From contig NZ_WUBS01000020.1 of NCBI RefSeq assembly GCF_010131535.1, positions 1-64,000 of the forward strand: a stretch of DNA of 64,000 bases, given 5' to 3'. The notes beneath the pieces are model-generated. The model was given only the letters and a program-made list of their open reading frames with translations. It had not been told where the DNA came from and searched no databases. The first letter of the stretch is position 1. Each line of letters starts with the position of its first letter. This DNA is from Acerihabitans arboris (GTDB lineage Bacteria; Pseudomonadota; Gammaproteobacteria; Enterobacterales; Enterobacteriaceae). Shown piece after piece: positions 24,531 through 34,019 of this stretch. The position numbers and the translations under genes are program-made.

Positions 24531-25805
24531 ATGATCATGGTCATAAATAAGCTGCTAAAACAAAGGAACCACAACGCCGTGGCCATCAAACGCCCTTTTT
24601 CCCTTATGGCGAAACCTACCAGCTATCAATGCAATATTCGCTGCGACTATTGTTTTTATATCGATAAGAAAAATACCGTCATTCCCAATGGGGCGGCGTC
24701 GTTAAAGCATATGGCGGATGATGTGCTCAGGGAGTATATCAAACAATATATAGACGCCACCGCCGGTGATGAGGTGATGTTTGCCTGGCAGGGCGGCGAG
24801 CCGACCCTGGCCGGTATTGATTTTTATGCCGATGCGCTGCGCTATCAGCAACGTTACGCCAGGGGAAAACGGATCTCCAACAGTATGCAGACCAATGGCG
24901 TATTGATTGATGATCGATGGGCCCGTTTTCTCGCGCATAACCATTTCCTGATGGGTATTTCGCTGGATGGTCCAGCCCGGCTGCATAATGCCTATCGCCA
25001 TTCCGCCAGCGGCCGGCCGGTGTTTGACAAGGTAATCAACGCAATACAACTCTTTAAGCAATATCATATCGATTTTAATGTGCTGGCCGTGGTGAATGAT
25101 GAAACCGCCCGGGCGCCTTTGGAGATTTATCGTTTTATTACCCAGGAACTGGGCGCGCATTATGTACAGTTTATCCCCGCCGTGGAGCAAATGTCGTCAG
25201 GGCCGGGGCGGGGGGAATTGATTTATCCGCGCGCCGCGGGTGATAAAATGCTGACGCCGTGGTCGGTGAGCGGCGAGGCCTACGGCTCGTTTATCAATAC
25301 CCTGTTTGATTACTGGGTCCGGCATGATGTCGGCAGGGTATTCGTGCAGTTATTCGATAATGCGCTGGCCGCCTGGAGCGGTGTGACCCCGGGCCTGTGC
25401 GTGATGCGGCCCACCTGCGGCCAGGCGCTGGTGGCCGAGCAAAACGGCGATATCTATAGCTGCGATCATTTTGTTTATCCTGAGCATAAGCTGGGCAACC
25501 TGATGACGACAACACTGGCTGATATGGCCGGCGGTAAACAACAGCGGCAGTTCGGCCAGCTAAAAGCGAATGTGGCCAAACCCTGTTTAGCCTGCGAATA
25601 CCGTTTTGCCTGTCACGGCGGCTGCCCAAAGCACCGCATCCACCGGGTTGACGGGCAGTGGCACAACCATCTGTGTAACGGTTATAAAGCCATCTTTTCC
25701 CATATCGCGCCTTATATGATATATATGGCCGATGAGCTGGCGCATCATAGGCCGCCGGCCGGTATTATGCGTAATAAGGCCTTGCCGGCGGGGGCAGGCG
25801 ATTGA
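24531..25805 (+). CDS. Anaerobic sulfatase maturase-like radical SAM/SPASM enzyme
   Basis: A 424-residue radical SAM protein. The CX3CX2C cluster Cys are residues 34, 38 and 41 (CNIRCDYCFYIDK), followed by the SAM-binding segment WQGGEPTLAG. A C-terminal SPASM domain for two extra FeS clusters shows the cysteines of PTCGQALV, YSCDHFVYPE, CLACEYRFACHGGCPKHR and CNGYK. It resembles E. coli AslB/YdeM along its length; that family converts a Cys or Ser of sulfatases to formylglycine. No sulfatase is in the window. The ATG at 24531 lacks a clear ribosome site; GTG 24579, with AAAGGA 11 bp upstream, is an alternative start. Confidence 0.88.
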   Translation: MIMVINKLLKQRNHNAVAIKRPFSLMAKPTSYQCNIRCDYCFYIDKKNTVIPNGAASLKHMADDVLREYIKQYIDATAGDEVMFAWQGGEPTLAGIDFYADALRYQQRYARGKRISNSMQTNGVLIDDRWARFLAHNHFLMGISLDGPARLHNAYRHSASGRPVFDKVINAIQLFKQYHIDFNVLAVVNDETARAPLEIYRFITQELGAHYVQFIPAVEQMSSGPGRGELIYPRAAGDKMLTPWSVSGEAYGSFINTLFDYWVRHDVGRVFVQLFDNALAAWSGVTPGLCVMRPTCGQALVAEQNGDIYSCDHFVYPEHKLGNLMTTTLADMAGGKQQRQFGQLKANVAKPCLACEYRFACHGGCPKHRIHRVDGQWHNHLCNGYKAIFSHIAPYMIYMADELAHHRPPAGIMRNKALPAGAGD

Positions 25806-25846
25806 AAAAAAACAATTATATGCAGCTATATTCCTTGCCTGTGCTG

Positions 25847-25923
25847 TTGTCATAAAAATGTCATATTACCGACATGTATCTGTAACCTAATTGTCCTATT
25901 TTCCCTCCTGCAGCAATTATAAT
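25847..25923 (+). promoter_or_regulatory. Pho-box promoter of the pst operon
   Basis: TTGTCATAAAAATGTCAT (25847-25864) matches the PhoB box (two CTGTCAT-like repeats 11 bp apart). Further half-sites follow in CGACATGTATCTGTAAC (about 25870-25886). The -10 TATAAT is at 25918-25923. Phosphate-starvation induction by PhoB is expected. Confidence 0.85.
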
Positions 25924-25973
25924 TATTGAAGAAAACGGCCATGGGCCGAATTTAATATCCCACAGGAGGGATT

Positions 25974-27014
25974 ATGAAACTGATGCATACCACCGTTGCC
26001 AGTGTTGTAGCAGCCACGTTCGCCCTGGCGAGTCTTTCTTCGTTCGCTGCCGCAAACCTGACCGGTGCCGGCGGCACATTCCCCGCCCCGGTTTATGCTA
26101 AATGGGCCGATACCTATCAAAAAGAAACCGGCGTAAAAGTAAACTACCAGGGCATTGGCTCATCGGGCGGCATAAAGCAAATTATCGCCAATACCGTCGA
26201 TTTCGGCGCTTCCGATGCCCCACTAAGCGATGACAACCTGAAAAAAGAAGGTTTATTCCAATTCCCGACCGTGATTGGCGGCGTGGTGCTGGCCATTAAC
26301 GTTCCGGGCATTAAAAGCGGTGAACTGACCCTGGACGGCCAAACGCTGGGTGAAATTTACCTGGGCAACATTAAAAAATGGAACGACCCGGCGATCGTTA
26401 AACTGAATCCGGGCCTGAAGCTGCCCGATCAGAATATCGCGGTAGTGCGTCGCGCCGACGGTTCGGGCACGTCGTTCGTGTTCACCAGCTATCTGTCCAA
26501 GGTGAACGCGACCTGGAAAGAAAAAATCGGCGCCGGCTCCACGGTTAACTGGCCGGTGGGACTGGGCGGCAAGGGCAATGACGGCATCGCCGCCTTTGTA
26601 CAGCGTTTACCGGGTTCGATTGGTTACGTTGAATATGCCTACGCCAAGCAGAACAACCTGGCTTATACCAAGCTGATTTCCGCCGACGGCAAGCCGGTGA
26701 TGCCGACCCAGGCCAATTTCAGCGCGGCGGCGAAAGGCGTAAACTGGCAGGAATCCTTTGCCCAGGACCTGACCAACCAGAAGGGCAACAATGCCTGGCC
26801 TATCACCTCCACCACCTTTATTATGTTGCATACTACCCAGACCAAACCTGAGCAGGGCAGCGAAACCCTGAAGTTCTTCGACTGGGCTTATAACAAGGGT
26901 GCCGAACAGGCGAATGCCCTTGACTACGCTACCTTGCCGAAGGATGTGGTTGAGCAGATCCGCGCCGCCTGGAAGGCCAATATCAAAGACAGTAACGGAA
27001 AAGCGCTCTACTAA
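25974..27014 (+). CDS. pstS: Periplasmic phosphate-binding protein PstS
   Basis: A 346-residue secreted protein with an N-terminal signal peptide ending near SFAAA (about residue 24). Phosphate-ligand regions are GAGGTFPAP (about 30), GSSGGIKQI (about 62), the Asp of DFGASDAPL and [10 protein letters not shown] (about 158). It delivers phosphate to PstC/PstA. First gene of the Pho-controlled operon. Confidence 0.97.
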   Translation: MKLMHTTVASVVAATFALASLSSFAAANLTGAGGTFPAPVYAKWADTYQKETGVKVNYQGIGSSGGIKQIIANTVDFGASDAPLSDDNLKKEGLFQFPTVIGGVVLAINVPGIKSGELTLDGQTLGEIYLGNIKKWNDPAIVKLNPGLKLPDQNIAVVRRADGSGTSFVFTSYLSKVNATWKEKIGAGSTVNWPVGLGGKGNDGIAAFVQRLPGSIGYVEYAYAKQNNLAYTKLISADGKPVMPTQANFSAAAKGVNWQESFAQDLTNQKGNNAWPITSTTFIMLHTTQTKPEQGSETLKFFDWAYNKGAEQANALDYATLPKDVVEQIRAAWKANIKDSNGKALY

Positions 27015-27028
27015 GTCCGTGCGTTTCG

Positions 27029-27050
27029 TCCCTTCCTTAACCGGAAGGGA
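27029..27050 (+). promoter_or_regulatory. Stem-loop between pstS and pstC
   Basis: A perfect 8-bp inverted repeat TCCCTTCC/GGAAGGGA around TTAACC, with no following T run. Such hairpins can protect or attenuate transcripts so that the binding protein is made in excess over the permease. Confidence 0.6.
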
Positions 27051-27076
27051 TTACGAACCAACTAAAAGAGTATTCT

Positions 27077-28036
27077 ATGGCTGACAACACGCCGTCACTG
27101 CATGCCCCTGGAAAACAAGGCGACCTGATATTCGGTACGTTGGTCAGGCTGGCCGCATTGATTACCTTATTGATGCTGGGCGGAATTATCGTTTCGCTGA
27201 TTGTCGCTTCGTGGCCGAGCATGGAAAAGTTCGGCTTCGCTTTCCTCTGGACTAAGGAATGGGATCCGCCCGGTGAACAATTCGGCGCGTTGGTTCCTAT
27301 CTACGGCACCCTGGTCACCTCATTTATCGCGTTGCTGATTGCCGTTCCCGTCAGCTTCGGCATTGCCCTGTTTCTTACCGAACTGGCCCCCAACTGGTTA
27401 AAGCGCCCGCTCGGCGTCGCCATTGAGCTGCTGGCCGCGATCCCCAGTATTGTCTACGGCATGTGGGGTTTATTCGTGTTTGCGCCGTTGTTTGCCCAAT
27501 ATTTCCAACAGCCCCTGGGCGATGTCATGTCGACCATTCCTTTTATCGGCGTGCTGTTTTCAGGGCCGGCGTTTGGTATCGGCATCCTGGCCGCGGGTAT
27601 TATCCTGGCTATCATGATCATTCCTTATATCGCCGCCGTGATGCGCGATGTATTTGAACAAACGTCGGTGCTGATGAAGGAATCCGCTTATGGCATCGGC
27701 TGCACCACCTGGGAAGTGATCTGGCGTATCGTGCTGCCCTTCACCAAAAACGGCGTTATCGGCGGCGTGATGCTGGGCTTGGGACGCGCGCTGGGTGAAA
27801 CCATGGCGGTCACCTTTATCATCGGCAATACCAATCAGCTGGACAGCATTTCCCTGTTTATGCCCGGCAACAGCATTACCTCGGCCCTGGCCAATGAGTT
27901 CGCCGAAGCCCAGGCGGGGCTGCATACCGCCGCGCTGATGGAGCTTGGGCTGATCCTGTTTGTGATTACCTTTATCGTGCTGGCCTGTTCCAAATTCATG
28001 ATTATGCGCCTGGCCAAAAACGAGGGGGTCAAATAA
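27077..28036 (+). CDS. pstC: Phosphate ABC transporter permease PstC
   Basis: A 319-residue inner-membrane permease with six predicted helices and an ABC-permease EAA-type loop ([20 protein letters not shown] at about residue 200). It pairs with PstA to form the channel. The stop overlaps the start of pstA by one base (TAATG), suggesting translational coupling. Confidence 0.96.
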   Translation: MADNTPSLHAPGKQGDLIFGTLVRLAALITLLMLGGIIVSLIVASWPSMEKFGFAFLWTKEWDPPGEQFGALVPIYGTLVTSFIALLIAVPVSFGIALFLTELAPNWLKRPLGVAIELLAAIPSIVYGMWGLFVFAPLFAQYFQQPLGDVMSTIPFIGVLFSGPAFGIGILAAGIILAIMIIPYIAAVMRDVFEQTSVLMKESAYGIGCTTWEVIWRIVLPFTKNGVIGGVMLGLGRALGETMAVTFIIGNTNQLDSISLFMPGNSITSALANEFAEAQAGLHTAALMELGLILFVITFIVLACSKFMIMRLAKNEGVK

Positions 28037-28929
28037 TGGCGACCGTTGAGCATCAACTGACCCATACCGAGCCACAAATGGAAGCCCGGCGTAAAATGCA
28101 GGCCTGGCGCCGGCAGAAAAACCGCCTGGCGCTATTTTTATCCATGACCACCATGGCGTTCGGCCTGTTCTGGTTATGCTGGATTTTGCTGACCACGATA
28201 AGCCGGGGTTTTGACGGCATGTCGTTGGCGTTGTTTACCGAAATGACGCCGCCGCCCAATACCGCCGGCGGCGGCCTGGCCAATGCGCTGGCCGGCAGCG
28301 GCTTGTTAATCCTCTGGGCCACCATTTTCGGCACGCCCCTTGGCATCATGGCGGGAATTTACCTGGCGGAATACGGCCGCAAATCCGCCCTGGCGGAGGT
28401 GATCCGGTTTATCAACGATATCCTGCTGTCCGCGCCGTCCATCGTTATCGGTCTGTTTGTCTATACGCTGGTGGTGGCGAAAATGGAGCATTTCTCCGGC
28501 TGGGCCGGGGTGATAGCCCTGGCGTTGCTGCAGGTGCCTATTGTTATCCGCACCACGGAAAACATGATGCGGCTGGTGCCCGATACGCTGCGCGAGGCGG
28601 CCTATGCCCTGGGCACGCCCAAATGGAAGATGATTTCCGCCATTACGCTTAAGGCCTCGGTGTCCGGCATCATTACCGGCGTACTGCTGGCGGTGGCGCG
28701 CATCGCCGGCGAAACGGCGCCGCTGTTGTTTACCTCGCTCTCCAACCAGTTCTGGAGTACCGATTTGATGCAGCCTATCGCCAACCTGCCGGTCACCATA
28801 TTCAAATTTGCCATGAGCCCGTTTGCCGAATGGCAACAGCTGGCCTGGGCCGGCGTGTTGCTGATTACCCTGTGCGTGCTGTTGCTGAACATCATCGCCC
28901 GGATTATTTTTGCCAAAAAAACCTATTAA
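28036..28929 (+). CDS. pstA: Phosphate ABC transporter permease PstA
   Basis: A 297-residue inner-membrane permease with six predicted helices. The EAA-loop segment is [20 protein letters not shown] at about residue 188. The N-terminal about 35 residues are charged and cytoplasmic. It begins within the pstC stop codon and is followed 44 bp later by pstB. Confidence 0.96.
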   Translation: MATVEHQLTHTEPQMEARRKMQAWRRQKNRLALFLSMTTMAFGLFWLCWILLTTISRGFDGMSLALFTEMTPPPNTAGGGLANALAGSGLLILWATIFGTPLGIMAGIYLAEYGRKSALAEVIRFINDILLSAPSIVIGLFVYTLVVAKMEHFSGWAGVIALALLQVPIVIRTTENMMRLVPDTLREAAYALGTPKWKMISAITLKASVSGIITGVLLAVARIAGETAPLLFTSLSNQFWSTDLMQPIANLPVTIFKFAMSPFAEWQQLAWAGVLLITLCVLLLNIIARIIFAKKTY

Positions 28930-28973
28930 GCGTCAGGCGCCGACGCGCCTTTGATCGAAAGAGAGAGTGTTGC

Positions 28974-29750
28974 ATGAGCAGGATCAACATCGCCACCGGC
29001 AGCAAAGTACGGGTCCGCGATCTTAATTTTTATTACGGCAAATTTCATGCGTTGAAAAATATCAGCCTGGATATTGCCCGTAACCAGGTGACGGCATTCA
29101 TCGGTCCGTCGGGCTGCGGCAAATCCACCCTATTGCGTTGCTTTAACAAAATGTATCAACTCTATCCTGAGCAACGCGCCGAAGGGGAAATACTGCTGGA
29201 CGGGGAAAATATCCTGACCGATAAGCGCGATGTTTCCCTGCTGCGCGCCCGGGTGGGCATGGTATTCCAGAAGCCGACCCCTTTTCCGATGTCGATTTAT
29301 GACAATATCGCCTTTGGCGTGCGCCTGTTTGAAAAACTTTCGCGTAGCGAGATGGAAGAACGTGTGCAGTGGTCGCTCTCCAAGGCCGCGCTGTGGAACG
29401 AAACCAAGGATAAGCTGCACCAGAGCGGTTACAGCCTGTCCGGCGGCCAACAGCAGCGTTTATGTATCGCGCGCGGCATTGCCATTCGCCCCGACGTGCT
29501 GTTGCTCGATGAGCCTTGCTCCGCCCTGGACCCTATTTCCACCGGGCGTATCGAAGAGCTGATTTCAGAGTTAAAAGCGGATTATACCGTAGTGATTGTC
29601 ACGCATAATATGCAGCAGGCTGCGCGTTGTTCCGATCACACGGCATTTATGTACCTCGGTGAGCTCATCGAGTTCAGCGATACGGACAGCATTTTTACCG
29701 CGCCGAAGCATAAACAAACCGAAGATTATATTACTGGCCGCTATGGTTAA
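28974..29750 (+). CDS. pstB: Phosphate ABC transporter ATP-binding protein PstB
   Basis: A 258-residue ATPase. Walker [10 protein letters not shown] is at about residues 42-50, the Q-loop at [11 protein letters not shown], the signature LSGGQQQR at about 152, and Walker [14 protein letters not shown] at about 170. The start at 28974 ([10 protein letters not shown]) gives the family length (E. coli 257); the frame extends upstream to 28830 only as overlap with pstA. Confidence 0.97.
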   Translation: MSRINIATGSKVRVRDLNFYYGKFHALKNISLDIARNQVTAFIGPSGCGKSTLLRCFNKMYQLYPEQRAEGEILLDGENILTDKRDVSLLRARVGMVFQKPTPFPMSIYDNIAFGVRLFEKLSRSEMEERVQWSLSKAALWNETKDKLHQSGYSLSGGQQQRLCIARGIAIRPDVLLLDEPCSALDPISTGRIEELISELKADYTVVIVTHNMQQAARCSDHTAFMYLGELIEFSDTDSIFTAPKHKQTEDYITGRYG

Positions 29751-29764
29751 TTACGGGACATATC

Positions 29765-30511
29765 ATGGAAAACCTGAATCTCAATAAGCATATTTCCGGC
29801 CAGTTTAACGCCGAGCTGGAACACATCCGCACCCAGGTGATGGCCATGGGCGGCCTGGTGGAGCAACAGCTTACCGACGCCATCAGCGCCATGCACAGCC
29901 AGGATGAAGAGCTGGCCAAACGCGTGGTGGCCGGCGACGCCAAGGTCAATGCGATGGAGGTGGCCATCGATGAGGCCTGCGTGCGCATTATTGCCAAGCG
30001 CCAGCCTACCGCCAGCGATTTGCGCCTGGTAATATCGATCATCAAAACCATTTCAGAGCTGGAGCGTATCGGCGACGGCGCGGATAAAATCTGCCGCACC
30101 GCGCTGGAAAAATACTCCCAGCAGCATCTACAGATGCTGGTCAGCCTGGAGTCGCTGGGGCGCCACACGATACAAATGCTGCATGACGTGCTGGATGCCT
30201 TTGCGCGTATGGATCTGGATGAGGCCATCCGGATTTACCGCGAGGATAAAAAAGTCGACCAGGAATATGAGGGCATCGTGCGCCAGCTGATGACCTATAT
30301 GATGGAAGATCCGCGCACCATTCCCAGCGTGCTGACGGCGCTGTTTTGCGCCCGCTCCATCGAGCGTATAGGCGATCGGTGCCAGAACATTTGCGAATAT
30401 ATATTTTATTTTGTTAAAGGCCAGGATTTCCGCCATGTGGGCGGCGACGCGCTGGAAACCCTGCTGACGGGCAAGAATGGCACTCCGCCGGCGACAACGC
30501 CCACCGAATAA
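29765..30511 (+). CDS. phoU: Phosphate signalling complex protein PhoU
   Basis: A 248-residue helical protein made of two three-helix PhoU repeats with metal-binding E/D-rich signatures ([14 protein letters not shown] at about residue 96, [15 protein letters not shown] at about 199). It links the Pst transporter to PhoR and shuts off the Pho regulon when phosphate is ample. It is the last gene of the operon, 14 bp after pstB. Confidence 0.97.
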   Translation: MENLNLNKHISGQFNAELEHIRTQVMAMGGLVEQQLTDAISAMHSQDEELAKRVVAGDAKVNAMEVAIDEACVRIIAKRQPTASDLRLVISIIKTISELERIGDGADKICRTALEKYSQQHLQMLVSLESLGRHTIQMLHDVLDAFARMDLDEAIRIYREDKKVDQEYEGIVRQLMTYMMEDPRTIPSVLTALFCARSIERIGDRCQNICEYIFYFVKGQDFRHVGGDALETLLTGKNGTPPATTPTE

Positions 30512-30543
30512 TGATATTTCATTAAGGGGCGTGGTTAACAAAA

Positions 30544-30880
30544 CGCAATGCAGATGGATATGGCGCGAAAAATCGGCATTAGGCGAGATACCGTATCGAA
30601 ATTCGATATAGCGACGTAATCGGCAAAGATGGAAACATTTTCCAAGATTTTAGCTGCACTGGATCTGGAGTTGCATATCGAGCCGAGAAATCAGACGCAA
30701 AAAAAATGATGCCGATAACAAGATCCTTTGGAAAAAGGCTACCGCAGGAAGAATCTTTGGCACCGGTTGTTCCCTCGTCATTTTATGGCAACCACCAAGG
30801 ACGTGGGGTTTGATGCGCAACGCATGGGCCCGATTTTAAAAGATTTCCCTGGAAACAGCGGGGCGGGTAAGCATCCAGCC
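30544..30880 (+). pseudogene. Decayed hipBA toxin-antitoxin remnant
   Basis: From 30548 a frame reads MARKIGIRRDTVSKF, then hits TAA near 30617 and continues SAKMETFSKILAALDLELHI, closely following the second half of HipB-type Xre antitoxins. From about 30733 another frame reads LWHRLFPRHFMATTKDVGFD and QRMGPILKDF, resembling the C-terminal end of HipA kinases. The intervening bulk of HipA (about 350 residues) is gone. The 3' end overlaps the stop region of the opposing phosphatase gene. I read this as a locus lost by stop mutation and internal deletion. Confidence 0.6.
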
Positions 30881-31525
30881 CTGTTTGCACCATAATCCCG
30901 GCAATTGGCCCATATCATCAAAGCGGGTGACCAGCGGATGGACAATCGGCGGATTATGCGGGTCGGCGCAGTAATAAAATACCGGGATGCCGGCGGCGAT
31001 GCCTGCCTGGGCGCCGGATACCGAATCCTCGACTAAAATACACTGCTCCACCGGCAGCCGCAGTTGAGCGGCGGCATGGTAAATTACCGCCGGGTCGGGC
31101 TTCCAGCGCTGGACATCGTAACCGCTGTACAAATGATGCGCAAAAAACGGCAGCAGCGCCGTCAGGCCGAGAGAATGTTCCATTTTGCTGACCGGACCGT
31201 TGGACACCACCGCCACCGGCACGGTGATAAGCCGCAACAGTTCATGCACGCCATCGATGGGAACCAGCCGTTCATCAAACAGGCGGGCCACATGCGCGCG
31301 GTATTCGGCTTCCAGGATATCCGCCCGCCGGGACAGGCCGTGCCGCTCTTTCATACGGTCGAAGATTTCGTTGAGCTTTACGCCTTTGAAATTCTTGATG
31401 GCCTCGGTAAGCGTCACCGCGATGCCGTACTGAGCGAACAGCAGTACATAGGCCTCACAACAGAGGATTTCGCTGTCCACCAGCGTGCCGTCACAATCGA
31501 ATAATACGCATGTTTTGTCGGTCAT
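30836..31525 (-). CDS. yieH: HAD-superfamily phosphatase, YieH-like (6-phosphogluconate phosphatase)
   Basis: A 229-residue cytosolic HAD phosphatase. Motif I DCDGTLVDSE lies at residues about 10-19, motif II VVSNGP at about 110, a lysine in YDVQRWKPDP at about 142, and motif IV LVEDSVSGAQAG at about 166. End-to-end similarity to E. coli YieH, which dephosphorylates 6-phosphogluconate and related sugar phosphates. It is divergent from a galactitol-type PTS, so the two may act on related substrates. Confidence 0.85.
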   Translation of the reverse strand: MTDKTCVLFDCDGTLVDSEILCCEAYVLLFAQYGIAVTLTEAIKNFKGVKLNEIFDRMKERHGLSRRADILEAEYRAHVARLFDERLVPIDGVHELLRLITVPVAVVSNGPVSKMEHSLGLTALLPFFAHHLYSGYDVQRWKPDPAVIYHAAAQLRLPVEQCILVEDSVSGAQAGIAAGIPVFYYCADPHNPPIVHPLVTRFDDMGQLPGLWCKQGWMLTRPAVSREIF

Positions 31526-31779
31526 TAATCCTGTCCTTCTGCTGTTGCCTGGAATGTCTGGTCCTACTTTACCTTATCAGGGCGGGCAAGCGATCGGTTA
31601 ACCCTTCGCCGCGCCGGTTTTTTGGCGCCGATAGCGGGCACGGTTTATCACCAGAAAGTGTTGAAAGTAACATTACACAGCGTGTGGCTTGGGATTGATA
31701 CTTTTTATTTTATAAAAAAACATATAAATCAATGGTAAAATAAGATTATTCATCCACATATGGAAAATAGTGCCGTCTT

Positions 31780-31799
31780 GGTGTGTAAAATTACACACC
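31780..31799. promoter_or_regulatory. Palindromic operator candidate upstream of the PTS genes
   Basis: GGTGTGTAA-AA-TTACACACC: two perfect 9-bp arms around 2 bp, 64 bp before the EIIB start. A related half-site TTACACA lies at 31673-31679, closer to yieH. No regulator of a recognised sugar family is encoded beside it, except possibly the small HTH protein at 34020. Confidence 0.6.
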
Positions 31800-31835
31800 G
31801 ATCACATTTAGCGATTCATTAACATGTTTTAATTA

Positions 31836-31855
31836 TCCCACTTCTTAAAGTGGGA
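31836..31855 (+). promoter_or_regulatory. Leader hairpin covering the EIIB ribosome-binding site
   Basis: TCCCACTT (31836-31843) pairs perfectly with AAGTGGGA (31848-31855) around CTTA. The right arm holds GTGGGA, the only purine-rich Shine-Dalgarno candidate, 7 bp before the ATG at 31863. Translation would be limited while the hairpin is closed. Confidence 0.55.
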
Positions 31856-31862
31856 ATTAACG

Positions 31863-32144
31863 ATGAAACATATGATGATCTGCTGCGGCGCCGGTGTTGC
31901 CACCAGCACGGTGGCGCTGAAAAAACTGGAAGCCTACCTGCAGGGTGAAAAGTTGCTGGATAAAGTGCGCATATCCCAGGGCACCGTGGCGGAAGCCATC
32001 ACCCGGGACGATGTGGATTTTATCGTTTCCACCTCGCCGGTAAAAGTGTCTGTCCCGGTAATTAACGCTTTGCCCCTGTTGACCGGAATGGGGACCGACA
32101 AAGTATTCAGCCGCGTAAAAGAATTGATTCTCGCCGAGGGTTAA
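31863..32144 (+). CDS. PTS EIIB component, galactitol type
   Basis: A 93-residue cytosolic phosphocarrier of the galactitol (Gat/Sgc) family. The phospho-accepting cysteine is residue 8 in CCGAGVATST, equivalent to the GatB cysteine in CGGAVATST. EIIC starts 4 bp later, so the pair is co-translated. Sugar specificity cannot be fixed from sequence. Confidence 0.88.
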   Translation: MKHMMICCGAGVATSTVALKKLEAYLQGEKLLDKVRISQGTVAEAITRDDVDFIVSTSPVKVSVPVINALPLLTGMGTDKVFSRVKELILAEG

Positions 32145-32148
32145 TACC

Positions 32149-33522
32149 ATGTTTGTTATCGATTATATCGTGAGCATGGGGGCCTCGGTGATGATGCCCC
32201 TGATCTTTATCCTGTTGGGTCTGCTGCTGCGTTTATCCATCGCCAAATCGATCAAAGCCGGGTTGATGGCGGGGATCGGTTTTATCGGATTAAGTATTAC
32301 TGTCAACCTGATGATTGATTCGTTAACGCCCGTCAGCCACGCCATTGTCGAGCGCTTCGGCCTGAACCTGACCGTATTGGACATGGGATGGCCCGCCGCC
32401 GCCGCCGTTGCCATGGGCACCCGGGTGGGCGCGCTGGTTATCCCGGTGTGCGTCGCCATCAACATCCTGATGCTTTACACCAAGACCACCCGCATCCTGA
32501 ACGTGGATATCTGGAATCTGTGGCACCATGCGTTTACCGGCTCGCTGGTGGCCATTATCACCAATAACCTGTGGCTGGGAGTGCTGGCCGCCGGCCTGAA
32601 CTGTATCGTTACCATCGTGATAGCCGATCGCACCACCGCCGATGTGGAAAAATACCTTAACTTGCCGGGTATCTCGGTGCCGCACGGCTTTTCGGCGTCG
32701 TTTGTGCCCGCCGCCTGGCTGGTTAATGCGTTCGTCGACCGCGTTCCCGGCGTGCGCGATATTAAAATCGATACCGAGGTAATACAGAAACGCTTATCGA
32801 TACTGGGCGATCCCGCCTGCCTGGGCGCTATTATCGGCGCCATACTGGCCATTATCGCCGGGGTCGATGTTAAAGCGATCTTGCAAACCGCCATCACCAT
32901 GGCCGCGGTGATGACCATTATTCCCCGTATGGCAAAAATGCTGATGGAAGGGGTGTATCCCATCAGCGAGCGTATTCAAGAAATTGCGCAGTCCCGGGCC
33001 GGTTCGTTCGGGAAAATTTCCATCGGGCTGGATTCCGCGGTAAGCGTAGGCCATCCGGTTACCCTGTCGGTGTCCATGCTGATGATCCCGATTATGCTGG
33101 TGCTGGCGGCGATTATCCCGGGCAATCAGTTCCTGCCGTTTGCTTCCCTGACCGGCCTGCCGTTTGCCTTTGTGCTGGTTACCGCCGTATGTCGGGGCGA
33201 TATGTTCCGTACCCTGCTCACCGGCATGCTGACCCTGAGCCTGGCGCTGTTGATCGGCACCAGCCTGGCGCCGTTGGTGACCAGTACCGCCGTCAGCACC
33301 GGGTTCTCGTTACCCCATGGCGCTACCAGCATCAGCAGCGTTGACTATGCCGGCGCCATGTTGCCCTGGGTCATAATCCAGGGGTTCTATTTCAAGGCCT
33401 TCGGCGTCGGCTTGCTGATCCTCTGCACATTGCTGCTGGCGGTATGGAACCGCAAAAAAATCCTCCATGAGAATCAGCTGTCGGCGCAAACGGACGCCGC
33501 CGGCATAGAGGCGGGAGAATAA
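32149..33522 (+). CDS. PTS EIIC permease, galactitol type
   Basis: A 457-residue inner-membrane permease of the EIIC-GAT family with about ten hydrophobic segments. Conserved family features include GIGFIGLSI near residue 43, the paired NLW/HHAFTGSLVA region near 122, and a C-terminal segment GFSLPHGATSISSVDYAG. It forms the sugar channel phosphorylated through the upstream EIIB. It could carry galactitol or another pentitol/hexitol; no dehydrogenase or aldolase accompanies it. Confidence 0.9.
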   Translation: MFVIDYIVSMGASVMMPLIFILLGLLLRLSIAKSIKAGLMAGIGFIGLSITVNLMIDSLTPVSHAIVERFGLNLTVLDMGWPAAAAVAMGTRVGALVIPVCVAINILMLYTKTTRILNVDIWNLWHHAFTGSLVAIITNNLWLGVLAAGLNCIVTIVIADRTTADVEKYLNLPGISVPHGFSASFVPAAWLVNAFVDRVPGVRDIKIDTEVIQKRLSILGDPACLGAIIGAILAIIAGVDVKAILQTAITMAAVMTIIPRMAKMLMEGVYPISERIQEIAQSRAGSFGKISIGLDSAVSVGHPVTLSVSMLMIPIMLVLAAIIPGNQFLPFASLTGLPFAFVLVTAVCRGDMFRTLLTGMLTLSLALLIGTSLAPLVTSTAVSTGFSLPHGATSISSVDYAGAMLPWVIIQGFYFKAFGVGLLILCTLLLAVWNRKKILHENQLSAQTDAAGIEAGE

Positions 33523-33524
33523 TC

Positions 33525-33980
33525 ATGATGTTCAGCGCCAAGCGTGTTTTTATCATTACCCGGCCGGTAAGCCGCGATGAACTGCTGACCCGGATGGCCG
33601 GCAGCCTGTATGCGGACGGATTGGTGAAAGGGAGCTTTTGTCAGGGGGTGCTTGACCGGGAGGTGGTTTACCCTACCGGCATCGATATGGAGACGCACAG
33701 TATCGCCATACCCCATACCGAGTTTGAACATGTGGTCGCCACCGGGTTTTCCGTGGCGGTAAACCAGGCGGGGGTGAAATTTCACCGCTCCGATGAGCCG
33801 GAACAGGTGGTTAAACCGGCCGTCGTGGTATTGATGGCCATCGATCAGTCGTGTGAAAAAGTGGCCATTATCCAATCCCTTTTTGCATTGCTGGGGGATG
33901 TTGCGCAGGTTAACAAAATCAGCGGAAATTCACCGGAGGACATTGCGAAACTGTTCACTGAATCCATCACTACCCGTTAG
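33525..33980 (+). CDS. PTS EIIA component, fructose/mannitol (Ntr-like) type
   Basis: A 151-residue cytosolic phosphocarrier. The active histidine is His64 in SIAIPHTEFEHV, the type-2 EIIA signature; a C-terminal segment LMAIDQSCEKVAIIQSLFALL matches the family. It starts 2 bp after EIIC, completing a B-C-A operon. It receives phosphate from HPr and passes it to EIIB. Confidence 0.88.
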   Translation: MMFSAKRVFIITRPVSRDELLTRMAGSLYADGLVKGSFCQGVLDREVVYPTGIDMETHSIAIPHTEFEHVVATGFSVAVNQAGVKFHRSDEPEQVVKPAVVVLMAIDQSCEKVAIIQSLFALLGDVAQVNKISGNSPEDIAKLFTESITTR

Positions 33981-34019
33981 AATGAAGCCGGAGTTTCCCT
34001 ACGCCTTCAGAGATATGCG

